Assembly: GCA_949987565.1 (NCBI GenBank)
Contig: OX465115.1
Location: 15,499,242-15,563,241 of the forward strand
Direction of reading: 5' to 3'
DNA from: Luidia sarsii
Taxonomy: Eukaryota > Echinodermata > Asteroidea > Paxillosida > Luidiidae
Length of the DNA: 64,000 nucleotides
The stretch's first letter is position 1. Every line of letters starts with the position of its first letter. Shown piece by piece: positions 54,901 to 59,631 of the stretch. Under the pieces are notes generated by a model. It saw only the letters and a program-made list of their open reading frames with translations. It did not search any database and was not told where the DNA came from. The position numbers were made by a program, and so were the translations under genes.

Positions 54901-57900
54901 ACATTGTGCATTTAACTGCTGTAGTAATTTCGAAATAAACATGGGAGTAATATTATACAAAACTGTGACAACCTGCTTAGGCTTAAAACTGCTACATTTA
55001 AAAGACTAAAATGACCAAATTGGAAATCTCTTCAATTAAGAGGGTCTCTGAGAAAGGTTCTGATAGTGCTAGGATTGAAATGTCAGGCCTGCTAAATTGA
55101 TGAGATTATATTTTTGCAAACTGCTTACTGACCAAAAATGCAAAATCACAAAAATTGGGAGGGCCTTTTTCAAAGGCAAAAGCCATTCTGCCTTTTAGAA
55201 ATGCCGGAATGATTATACAAGTTTACTCAAAAATGCATTCAATAAATAACTGATGGTGATATGAAGTTATGAAGGGTTTGAATGTTGACACCATTGGTAC
55301 TGGTTCTGTGGAGTTGATTTGAAGGGCAGACTTTCCATTACAGACCACACTTCAAGGTTGAGTTGTCAAACAATTAAGGCAGGTAATGAATCGTCCAACT
55401 AGCGAATGCTCTACCACCAGGCCTGCCTAATCCAAGCTCTCCTGCCCTAATCCTAGCCCTAATCCCTCCCTAATCCCTGCTTAGTTCCACATGACATTCT
55501 GGCTTGGGTGTTACAGGTAATTAGCACACTGTTTTATGTGGTTTTCTCCCACCCCTCCCTTCCCTATTGATTCTCCCCCTTCATGAATGGTACAGACCAC
55601 ACACACAGCATGCAGTGTGCAAAGCGTGAGAGGCGGCCATTGAAAGCTGGTGCCCATCACAGAAAGCTGTAAGGGCTTCCCTGGTTCCCATTGAATTTCT
55701 CAAGCCTGGCTGACATTCAGCAATTCTCCTAAGGCTCAGATGGAATGAATTGTTTTCTTCTTTGAAAGCTGGGTGATTGAAAATGCAGCTCAAAGGTTAC
55801 GAGGCATGCTTTTTCCCCTCAGTTGGTTAAATTAAAAGATTCTTTCTAAAGGTCGACACAAGTTTGTCGTTAATCTTGATAACATGGTCAAGTAGCCACA
55901 CGAAAATCTAGCCTAAATCACCTCCATAATCAAATGATCTACATAATTACATGAATCTTAACATTTATAGAAGAGGGATTGATGGTTCAATCCTTGCAGA
56001 ACCTTTCATGGCTTTGAGAAAGGTCCTCCAACGATACACCAGGCCCTCTAACTTTGCAGATTTCCCTGGAGATATACATATGGCAGTTAATGGTTGAGAT
56101 GCATCTGACTGGCACCCCCATCCCGGCAAAGACTAGTTGACTAATTAGGGAGGCCTCCATCTAAGGGCTGGATAGCTCAGATGGTAAGATCTCAAGTGTG
56201 CATTAAACCAGACATCTCACTCTCAGGTTCAAGTCACAGTCCTGTCCACGTTTTCTTTGATATTTTTTCAATTTCCTCAGATTTCAATCGTGAGTTTCAA
56301 CTTTTATATCCGGGGATCGGGTCTCGTCCACACATCTGCTATTTTCAGTTGGGTGGGGTGAGGGATGTTTGCTGGTGGATAGTAGACTCATTACACAGCA
56401 TGTAGGTCCATAGGATTCAAAGCTCTACTTGGAGAAATTGAGAAAATCATGAGAAAAAAAACTATTGCCAATGTCAACTCTCATTAGAGGGCAAAAACCT
56501 CATTTAAATACATTCTCCTTGACGCAAACATCATGACATATCTATGAGTATAATCTCATTTCATGAAAATGACCAAATTGCAAACCTAATAAATTCAGAG
56601 GGCCAAATGTTTTGATCAACAAAGGACCTTTCTCAGTTGGGAAAGACCTTGCTAAGATGGAAACATCAGGCAGTCTACATGTTTTGGTTCAGATTTGCTA
56701 TTTTGGTAATTAGTAAGTAGTAACTTAGTAATTAGCAAGGAGTTTAACTTGACCTGGAGTTGAACCCCAGCAAAGACAAAATACAACATAAGGGCTAGAA
56801 AGCTCAAAACAAGCTTCAAATTTAGCTTTCCCCTGTATTTTTTGGATGTCATTGAATGAAACTGATCCCTGCATGTTCAACTTCAATAGTTAGTCCCTAA
56901 TATAATAACCATGTTATAACTTATGACTCACTTGCTTTATATTAAACAACAATTTTAGTGGAACATGATGTAGGTTGTTTAAACTTCTAATGTTTATTTG
57001 ACCTCTGAAGAATTTTTTTAGGGCCTGTCACTTCAATCCAAGGAGGATCTTTCTCAAAGTCCACAAAGACGGGATTAATCTAATTTTGAGGTTGAAGTTA
57101 ATACAAAAACTGTTGCAAACTGCTTACTGAATAAAATGACCTGCAATACATCAATCTCAAAAGTTAGAGGGCCTGACGTTTCGATCCTAGCAGGACCTTT
57201 GAGAAAGGTCCTGCTAGGATCAAAACGTCAGGCCCTCTAACTTTTTTAGATTTAATTTGAGGTCATAATTAGACATCACAACACTGTCTTTCTTTACCCT
57301 TGGTTCTCTAGTCCAGCCTCGGGCCAACATTGCAAAAATAACATTGGAATTGGAAAGCTGCGAACCTAAAAAATGTCACAAATCTGTTGACATCCATGAT
57401 GCAATATTCAGTAGCTGTATCTTTAGCGAGTTGAACACGAATTTTCTTACAAATTTGCAAACAATGTTGCCTCTTTTTTTGGAAGACACATAGATCATTG
57501 ATGGTGAACAGCATTGTGGCTCGGTCGGGAAAGAGAGAGAGAGAGAAAGGGGGGAGGGAAAAAATGGCCACACTGTGAAAACAAAACCCCCACACAACGG
57601 CCTCCATTTTCTCGTCTGACTCATGGTTTTCTCCGGATTTTTCCCCCCACGTAGTCACCGAAATCAACCCCACCAAACGGGCCCCGAATCCACCATTAGG
57701 TCGGGCAGAATATGACGCAGCTTCTCAGCGCAGAAAACGGCATATTCCGACGAAAAACAAACGGTTCTTGGTGTGGGGGACTTAGGTTAGGTTTATACTC
57801 ACCCGAAATCATCGTCCATAGATTTGAAGAAGAATTTGTAGTTAGGCCGATTGAGGACATTCTTGAAATCTCCCAGCGTTACCTGGTCGGCTGGGATGGG

Positions 57901-57963
57901 TAATTTCACAAGGTACGGCGTGTCCTCATCGTCTATATGGTAGATGATCTTGGTCTCCTCCAT
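2103..57963 (-). CDS. DVL: Dishevelled gene span, N-terminal coding part (five exons, 3' part off the left edge)
   Basis: Dishevelled is the cytoplasmic scaffold that relays Frizzled signals to the canonical Wnt (Axin, beta-catenin) and planar cell polarity branches. Joined coding exons are 57963-57803, 50868-50799, 40333-40200, 27634-27564 and 2220-2103. They give 184 codons plus 2 nt: a complete DIX domain (about residues 1-80) and the Ser/Thr-rich linker before the PDZ domain. Phases agree at every junction (2, 0, 2, 1, 2). PDZ, DEP and C-terminal exons must lie left of position 1. Introns are 6934, 10465, 12565 and 25343 bp, so coding sequence is about 1 percent of the span. Identification rests on family-typical strings such as [48 protein letters not shown] and [11 protein letters not shown]. 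The neighbour GTF2H2 is divergent. No frameshift or stop was seen. Confidence 0.96.
2505..2660. repeat. Degenerate AATG-type tetranucleotide repeat
   Basis: An imperfect microsatellite of AATG, AATA and GATT units. It lies about 285 bp to the right of DVL exon 5. Confidence 0.7.
3335..3401. repeat. Three 23-bp tandem copies of a foldback arm piece
   Basis: AGCAGGACCTTTCTC starts at 3335, 3358 and 3381, giving a 23-bp period (CCTAGCAGGACC plus TTTCTCACAAT). This is one half of the foldback family amplified in tandem, without the opposite arm. It lies in DVL intron 4. Confidence 0.8.
5197..5556. repeat. 22-bp minisatellite
   Basis: About 15 tandem copies of a 22-bp unit of the form GGAATAGTGGCCTACATGTA plus CG. 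Variants have GACC for GGCC and ACGGAAATAG for ACGGGAATAG. Each unit includes one ACATGT. It lies about 100 bp left of the exon-like block at 5662. Confidence 0.9.
5662..5855 (-). CDS. Unrecognised exon-like block inside DVL intron 4
   Basis: On the minus strand a segment begins after TTCTTTCCAG and ends before GTACGT, leaving 64 codons in phase 1. 53 of the 64 third positions are G or C (83 percent), far above the AT-rich surroundings. It reads [35 protein letters not shown] and [18 protein letters not shown] shorter version could start after GCCCAG at about 5790. It cannot be a DVL cassette exon in this frame, because DVL phase 1 entry would hit a stop. I do not recognise the protein and found no partner exon. 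It may be an exon of a nested gene or a processed fragment. Confidence 0.4.
6617..6905. repeat. CT-rich microsatellite
   Basis: An interrupted (CT)n with CCCCTC and TTCC blocks, nearly free of purines on the plus strand. Long open frames here are low-complexity artefacts. Confidence 0.9.
9501..9590. repeat. Foldback repeat of the GACGTTTCGATCC family
   Basis: The left arm contains GGCCTGACACTTTGATCC, then TAGCAGGACC. The right arm contains GGTCCTGCTAGGATTG, then GAAACGTCAGGCC. The arms are diverged, with a loop of about 15 nt. The left flank CTACTCATTGACTAAAATGACC resembles the flank of the copies at 22003 and 57161. Confidence 0.75.
9836..9948 (+). other. GC-rich block with weak coding character
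   Basis: After a pyrimidine-rich stretch ending in CAACAG, the plus strand reads [19 protein letters not shown], then [16 protein letters not shown] and a stop, as a terminal exon could. The opposite strand also has an open frame ([14 protein letters not shown] onwards, to 9721) with raised GC3. Neither matches a family I know. It is not called a gene. Confidence 0.2.
10072..10562. repeat. Long homopurine tract with 12-bp tandem core
   Basis: About 490 bp of almost pure G and A on the plus strand. The part at 10,400-10,550 is a 12-bp repeat GGGGAAGGAGGA. The left part has a longer period with GAGGTGGATGAGGGGGAAGA-type units. The symmetry of the core favours mirror-repeat (triplex) structure. 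Open frames over it encode only Glu/Gly- or Arg/Gly-rich runs and are not genes. Confidence 0.9.
16008..16052. repeat. (TTA)n microsatellite followed by T and G runs
   Basis: About ten ATT units, then a T run and a run of about ten G. Confidence 0.85.
16512..16962. repeat. CT/TGTCTC-rich microsatellite
   Basis: About 450 bp of [16 protein letters not shown] repeats, pyrimidine-rich except for regular G. The open frames across it on both strands are low-complexity artefacts. Confidence 0.9.
21451..21514 (+). repeat. tRNA-like sequence with intact B box
   Basis: GTTGGTGAGATGCCTGTCTG, then GGGTCACTGGTTCGAATCC and TGCCTGG, look like the D-loop and T-arm of a tRNA-derived repeat. The acceptor stem does not pair, so it is not called a tRNA gene. 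It lies 180 bp from the SINE at 21693. Confidence 0.4.
21693..21901 (-). mobile_element. tRNA-derived SINE
   Basis: Read on the minus strand, a tRNA-like head (about 21826-21752) has an A-box-like GGATAACTCAGATG and a B-box-like GGTTCATGTCC. It is followed by GACTGGCAAAG-type sequence and a tail with CCAGTCAGTTTTTCC. A conserved 5' leader (CTTTGCCGGGGTGG, then a GGCCACCATCT-like string) precedes it. The body recurs in at least five other places in this window, so it is a dispersed family, not a tRNA gene. Confidence 0.75.
22003..22122. repeat. Foldback repeat of the GACGTTTCGATCC family
   Basis: The arms begin TCTCAAAATTTTAGTGGG and end with the complement CCCACTAAAATTTTGAGA. Inside are CCTGACGTTTCGATCC and its complement GGATCGAAACGTCAGG. 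The right arm carries an extra CGGCAG. The left flank TTGCAAACTGCTTACTGAC is shared with other copies. It lies in DVL intron 4. Confidence 0.8.
23301..23460 (-). mobile_element. tRNA-derived SINE
   Basis: Same family and orientation as the copy at 21693. The minus strand gives GGGCTGGATAGTTCAGCCGG (A box) and AGGTTCAAATCC (B box), with the downstream GGTCAAGGTTTTCTTTGGCA and the tail CCAGTCATTTTTTCC. The leader contains GGGAAGGCCGCCATCTAA. Confidence 0.75.
27564..27634 (-). CDS. DVL: DVL coding exon 4 (acidic Ser/Thr linker)
   Basis: This 71-nt exon starts after CTCTTTGCAG and ends before GTAATT, a slightly weak donor. It supplies the last base of His122, residues 123-145 and one base of Val146. 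It reads [10 protein letters not shown], then [13 protein letters not shown]. The acidic ETESVIS-RR motif is the Dishevelled signature that precedes the basic stretch in this linker. Phase 2 in and phase 1 out match exons 3 and 5, so no missing exon is needed between them. Confidence 0.94.
29295..29445. repeat. TACATG microsatellite cluster
   Basis: The palindromic hexamer repeat (TGTACA/ACATGT) occurs here in a run of about five units at 29368-29398 with satellites around it. Similar clusters occur at about 12490-12550, 28440-28480, 34535-34600, 34975-35035, 45193-45225 and 54775-54905. Confidence 0.85.
33775..34055. repeat. GAG/GCA triplet-rich tract (DVL intron 3)
   Basis: About 280 bp of GAGGAGCAGGAGCAGGAG-type imperfect trinucleotides. 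It gives poly-Leu or Gly/Ala-rich open frames with no sign of being genes. Confidence 0.88.
34928..34945 (+). repeat. Poly-G run
   Basis: A long G run between ACATGTAC clusters. Other G runs of at least 9 occur at about 10997, 15960, 16046, 25920, 26997, 31690, 42163 and 54133. They are scattered in the DVL introns. Confidence 0.8.
35868..36509. repeat. 22-bp minisatellite with 44-bp higher-order unit (DVL intron 3)
   Basis: About 29 copies of a 22-bp unit built on TAGTTGCTGGCC. Two variants, ending CTGTTATTGAG and AGCTACTGAG, alternate strictly from about 36,060 to 36,250. A higher-order 44-bp unit has therefore been amplified within the array. Rarer variants carry AGAAATTGAG or AGCTGCTGAG. 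Confidence 0.9.
37750..37945. repeat. CT-rich microsatellite
   Basis: TCCCTCTTTCCCTCTCTCC repeats of about 19-20 bp within a general CT-rich stretch, in DVL intron 3. Confidence 0.85.
39551..39746 (-). mobile_element. tRNA-derived SINE, best preserved copy
   Basis: The minus-strand head at 39687-39614 reads GGGTTGGATAGCTCAGATGG at its 5' end and GGTCTCGGGTTCAAGTCC at the B box. These are intact polymerase III promoter boxes. The acceptor stem does not pair, so this is not a functional tRNA gene. The tail has GTTTTTCCTTTG. An inverted partial copy follows at 39776-39862. Confidence 0.8.
39776..39862 (+). mobile_element. tRNA-derived SINE fragment, inverted relative to its neighbour
   Basis: The plus strand carries GGTACGTTAATCCAGAGG, then GGTCTCGGGTTAAAGTCCC and CAGTCAAAGTTTTCTTTGCC. 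It lacks the A-box half. With the minus-strand copy at 39551-39746 it makes an inverted pair with about 60-bp arms. Confidence 0.75.
40200..40333 (-). CDS. DVL: DVL coding exon 3 (linker after DIX)
   Basis: The acceptor is a pyrimidine run ending TTCAG, and the donor is CA then GTAAGT. The 134 nt encode residues 78-121 plus two bases of His122. The first half is a divergent low-complexity linker rich in Ser, Ala, Asp and Pro. The second half, [17 protein letters not shown], is the block found in Dishevelled proteins between DIX and PDZ. The Ser/Thr residues make it a likely target of casein kinase 1, as is known for this linker. A purine-rich tract lies immediately to the left in the downstream intron. 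Confidence 0.96.
42030..42534 (-). mobile_element. Two degraded SINE fragments around a foldback repeat
   Basis: 42030-42184 contains the degraded minus-strand head (GGGCTGAATAGCTCAGGTGG and the leader GGGAAGACCCCC). 42466-42534 has only the B-box side (GGTCTCGGATTTAAGTC, then CAAGTTTTCTTTTGCC). The foldback copy at 42291-42381 lies between them. A G run occurs at 42160-42173. Confidence 0.6.
42291..42381. repeat. Foldback repeat of the GACGTTTCGATCC family
   Basis: The left arm is ATTAGGAGGGCCTGATG then TTTCGATCC. The right arm ends GAAACGTAAGACCCTCCTAAT. The middle is diverged and contains ACATGTA. The right flank contains the reverse complement of the usual left flank (GTCAGTAAGCCATTGGCAAC), so this flank occurs on either side in the family. 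It lies in DVL intron 2. Confidence 0.7.
45300..45857. repeat. 62-bp minisatellite (DVL intron 2)
   Basis: Nine copies of a 62-bp unit beginning GTGCAGTACCATAACCAG and ending CCAAGTGGCCATAGAATATG. The first copy is the most diverged (CTTAACAAACTCAG). Inner copies differ at one to three positions, which suggests recent expansion. Confidence 0.92.
46529..46769. mobile_element. MITE-like element with long terminal inverted repeats (DVL intron 2)
   Basis: A 241-bp segment begins with GGCC and ends with GGCC. Its arms of about 43 bp (46529-46571 and the complement of 46727-46769) match at most positions; the shared core is ATGAAGGCTTAGGCTC followed by GGCTCAGGCTTCG. No clear target duplication was seen (ATA on the left, TTA on the right), so the superfamily is undetermined. 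The interior of about 155 bp has no coding capacity. Confidence 0.65.
49307..49316. promoter_or_regulatory. CRE-like palindrome inside the hAT-like element
   Basis: ATGACGTCAT is a perfect 10-bp palindrome containing TGACGTCA, the consensus CREB/ATF site. It sits at the left edge of the CpG-rich interior of the transposon. Function is inferred from the motif only. Confidence 0.35.
49501..49570. repeat. Short direct repeats GCCGCGTATT in the hAT-like element
   Basis: GCCGCGTATT occurs three times within about 65 bp, twice followed by GGGC and a run of C and A (GGGCACCCAAAAAC and GGGCCCAAAAAC). The spacing is about 25-35 bp. They belong to the CpG-rich interior of the element and may be transposase or host-factor sites. 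Confidence 0.5.
50799..50868 (-). CDS. DVL: DVL coding exon 2 (DIX domain end)
   Basis: The exon starts after the acceptor TTTTCTCCAG and ends before a GTAAGT donor. It is 70 nt: one base completing Gly54, then 23 codons (residues 55-77), leaving phase 0. It reads [16 protein letters not shown], then NGRVVSW, the conserved last strands of the DIX domain. The VVK residues belong to the polymer interface in the family (human DVL2 Val67/Lys68, from memory). The surrounding intron sequence has no comparable codon structure. A degraded tRNA-derived SINE starts about 130 bp to the right. Confidence 0.96.
51001..51160 (-). mobile_element. Degraded tRNA-derived SINE next to DVL exon 2
   Basis: The minus strand has the leader TTGGGAAGGCCGCCATCTAA and then GGGCTGATCATGG, with GTTGCTCAGATGG further in. 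The B-box side is AGAGGTTCAAGTGTCAATCC. An insertion of about 20 bp splits the head. It starts 133 bp to the right of exon 2, in DVL intron 1. Confidence 0.65.
52576..52644 (+). repeat. tRNA-like sequence, second type
   Basis: TTTTTTGGCTCAGATGGATA, then GCGCTGGTCC, CCAGAGGTCTATGG and GGTTCAAATCCCGGGTCAC resemble the A and B boxes of a tRNA-derived repeat, but the 5' stem is absent. A sequence like the SINE tail (AAGGAAAAACTGACGGGCAA) lies 20-30 bp upstream. It is probably a relic. Confidence 0.5.
55041..57060. repeat. Cluster of diverged foldback-family fragments in DVL intron 1
   Basis: Fragments at about 55041-55090 (GAGAAAGGTTCTG, AGGATTGAAATGTCAGGCC), 55155-55210, 55990-56060 (GAGAAAGGTCC, AGGCCCTCTAAC), 56595-56671 (both arms, loosely matching) and 57020-57060 all carry parts of the GGTCCTGCTAGGATCGAAACGTCAGGCC arm. 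With the intact copy at 57161 this makes six insertions or relics in 2.2 kb. A tRNA-derived SINE interrupts them at 56105-56278. Confidence 0.6.
56105..56278 (+). mobile_element. tRNA-derived SINE, plus orientation
   Basis: The leader GACTGGCACCCCCATCCCGG, then CAAAGACTAGTTGACTA and CCTCCATCTAAGGGCTGG, leads into the A box ATAGCTCAGATGG and the B box AGGTTCAAGTCAC. The 3' part is CCACGTTTTCTTTGATATTT. It lies in DVL intron 1 within the foldback cluster. Confidence 0.7.
57161..57243. repeat. Near-perfect foldback hairpin (GACGTTTCGATCC family)
   Basis: Two 40-nt arms (57161-57200 and 57204-57243) match as reverse complements at 39 of 40 positions, around a 3-nt loop. The arm reads AGGGCCTGACGTTTCG, then ATCCTAGCAGGACC. 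The left flank TTGCAAACTGCTTACTG recurs next to other family members. It lies in DVL intron 1. The structure could form a long hairpin in RNA from either strand. It is best called a foldback or MITE-type repeat. Confidence 0.85.
57803..57963 (-). CDS. DVL: DVL coding exon 1 (start codon, DIX domain first part)
   Basis: The ATG at 57963-57961 has A at -3 and G at +4, a good Kozak context, and opens with MEETKIIYH, as Dishevelled proteins do. The exon encodes residues 1-53 plus two bases of Gly54 and ends at a consensus donor (GG then GTGAGT, phase 2). It carries most of the DIX fold, the ubiquitin-like domain that polymerises head to tail and binds the DIX domain of Axin. Tyr17 in TPY aligns, from memory, with human DVL2 Tyr27, which is needed for polymerisation. 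The start is in a CpG-rich segment, so the promoter should lie just to the right. A non-coding 5' exon further right cannot be excluded. Confidence 0.97.
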
Positions 57964-59194
57964 TGTGGGGAGCGCCGAAAAAACGGCTAAAATATCCCGG
58001 CTTACTCACTCGTGAAGAGGCGGAGAGGGGAGAAGAGAGGAGAAGAGAAAAATATAAAAACAATTCCCTGGACCCGAAATGTTCACAACATTCTTGAGCG
58101 ATGGTCAGCATGCATTGCACGCAGACGTACGGCAGGCTAGCACTCAGTTTGTTCAATGGTTGCACAGTGCAGGTAATCTCTGACGAGCTCTCCGCGCATG
58201 ACCCATGACCCTCATGAATATTTAAATGAGGGCTGTTCCCTGTGCCGCCGTTCCTCCCTTTGGAGATTTCCCCACGTTTTTTTTTTTGTGTGGTTTGTCT
58301 CGGTTTTTGTCTGTTTGTTTTTGTCTTTTGGAAGTGAAATTCCGGATGCGGTCTGGGGGGATAATAAAGGAGGGTTGGCCAAGAGTATGGTCGATTTCCA
58401 AGGGACAATCGCGAGCAAGAATGAGATTAATTAAGTGCATGTTTTGTTTTTCTCAGCAAGGCCCTGCGAGCAGACGAGGTCACTGTGCTTCCCGTCGTAC
58501 TGAATGCCCGACGGCTGTTTTGTAGCGGAAAGATAAAAGCAGGACGGCGGCGCTAATTTTAAAGCACGTTCACTGGCATTTCGATTTGTGTGTCTTCATG
58601 AAACAGTTCATGAGAACTAGAAGTACAACCTCTACTCTCTAGATGTATGCGCTAACAACGTGCAGAGAAATTTGGAAAACAAACCGCTGCAATCGCAGAA
58701 AACAGGCAATTAAATTATCATCTACCGTGCTGTGGTAAATGCAGAGATACCGAGACACAAGTTCCCCGTGTTAGGTGAGTAATCGGAGGTGTAAATCGGC
58801 CAGGATCAAAGGATATCGGACCGTGAGAGTTAGGCCAATCCACCTCCATTTTTAGTACTACACTCTACACTACAGACAGTGGCCAGTACTGCACGTCTGC
58901 AGTGACAGTAGTTAGACAGTAGTTATTCAACTTATTGTGTGTGGTAGGCTTATTAAATTCATTTTCTGTATCAGAAGATTTGTTTATGCAGACCAGACCT
59001 GTCAAGTGTAACTGTAGCTATCTGATTGAACTCTCCACACAGTGACAAAGTTACATTGATTTGGCCTACATTAGAACTTACTCATTACTGAAGACTGAAG
59101 TACTCGTGAGGTGTTTAATTTTGTCAAGTTACTCCAGGAAGCATACGCAGATACATCATATGTTCATGATGTAGCTGCAGTTACACTTGATAGG

Positions 59195-59350
59195 TCTAGT
59201 CTGCATAAAATAATCTTCTCATATACTGACAACATCCACCACCTGGCCTGTGCACAATCCCTATGGATGCAAATAATTGATGAAATTGTGGCAGAGGTCA
59301 AAATGCAGTGTCGTGGCAAAATCCTGATATTGGAGTCAGTCCCGACAAAA
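59195..59350 (+). pseudogene. Possible reverse-transcriptase relic upstream of GTF2H2
   Basis: One frame reads SSLHKIIFSYTDNIHHLACA, then QSLWMQIIDEIVAEVKMQ. This resembles the YADD box of LINE reverse transcriptases, with a hydrophobic strand followed by a helix, but YTDN replaces YADD. It could be the same LINE family as the relic at 62862, deposited separately. The match is short and may be chance. Confidence 0.35.
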
Positions 59351-59416
59351 GTGTGGAGCACCTTGTGTTGGCAGGGTTGGGTTTTGTTGAGGACCTGGGG
59401 CTGATTTCACTAACGC

Positions 59417-59481
59417 TTTGCGATCATCGCAAATGCCAAAATCGATCGCTAAGTCTGAATTCCATCATAACTTAGCGATCG
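59417..59481. promoter_or_regulatory. Two palindromes just upstream of GTF2H2
   Basis: TTTGCGAT and ATCGCAAA flank one base (59417-59433). An 11-bp perfect inverted repeat CGATCGCTAAG / CTTAGCGATCG follows, with a 17-nt spacer (59443-59453 and 59471-59481). Both share the GCGAT core and lie 92-156 bp before the start codon. They could be protein-binding sites in the promoter, or the remains of a small transposon end; the sequence does not decide. Confidence 0.5.
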
Positions 59482-59572
59482 GTGTACCGCAAGTTCGGAA
59501 CCCTTTCTGAAACCCTTTTGTGTGTATTCCTCAGTCAGACACAACCGAGTCTGAATCAAGCAGCGGATCATC

Positions 59573-59631
59573 ATGGCTGACGAAGATACCGAAAAGACCT
59601 ACACTTGGGAAGGTGACTACGAGAAAACCTG
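59573..59631 (+). CDS. GTF2H2: GTF2H2 exon 1 (start)
   Basis: ATG at 59573 has A at -3 and G at +4. It encodes 19 residues plus two bases of Trp20, ending at TG then [25 protein letters not shown] matches the usual p44 N-terminus, an acidic start followed by WEG-YE-TW. The preceding 130 bp holds two palindromes (59417-59433 and 59443-59481). No TATA box is evident. Confidence 0.95.

Larger units (their letters stand above)
50869..57802 (-). other. DVL: DVL intron 1 (6.9 kb)
   Basis: Contains a SINE beside exon 2, a tRNA-like relic at 52576, TACATG runs near 51,720 and 54,800, and the foldback cluster at 55,000-57,250 with a SINE inside it. 57,540-57,800 becomes CpG-richer towards exon 1. I see no exon. 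Confidence 0.75.
57964..59572. promoter_or_regulatory. Divergent intergenic region between DVL and GTF2H2
   Basis: These 1.6 kb separate the two start codons and must hold the 5' UTRs and promoters of both genes, unless upstream non-coding exons exist. From about 57,600 to 58,560 the sequence is rich in CpG, like a housekeeping promoter. No TATA box is convincing in either direction. An inverted repeat CCCTCAT / ATGAGGG (58209-58215 and 58226-58232) lies about 250 bp upstream of the DVL start. The right part (58,600-59,400) is AT-richer and contains a possible reverse-transcriptase relic at 59195-59350. Transcription starts cannot be placed from sequence alone. Confidence 0.6.
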
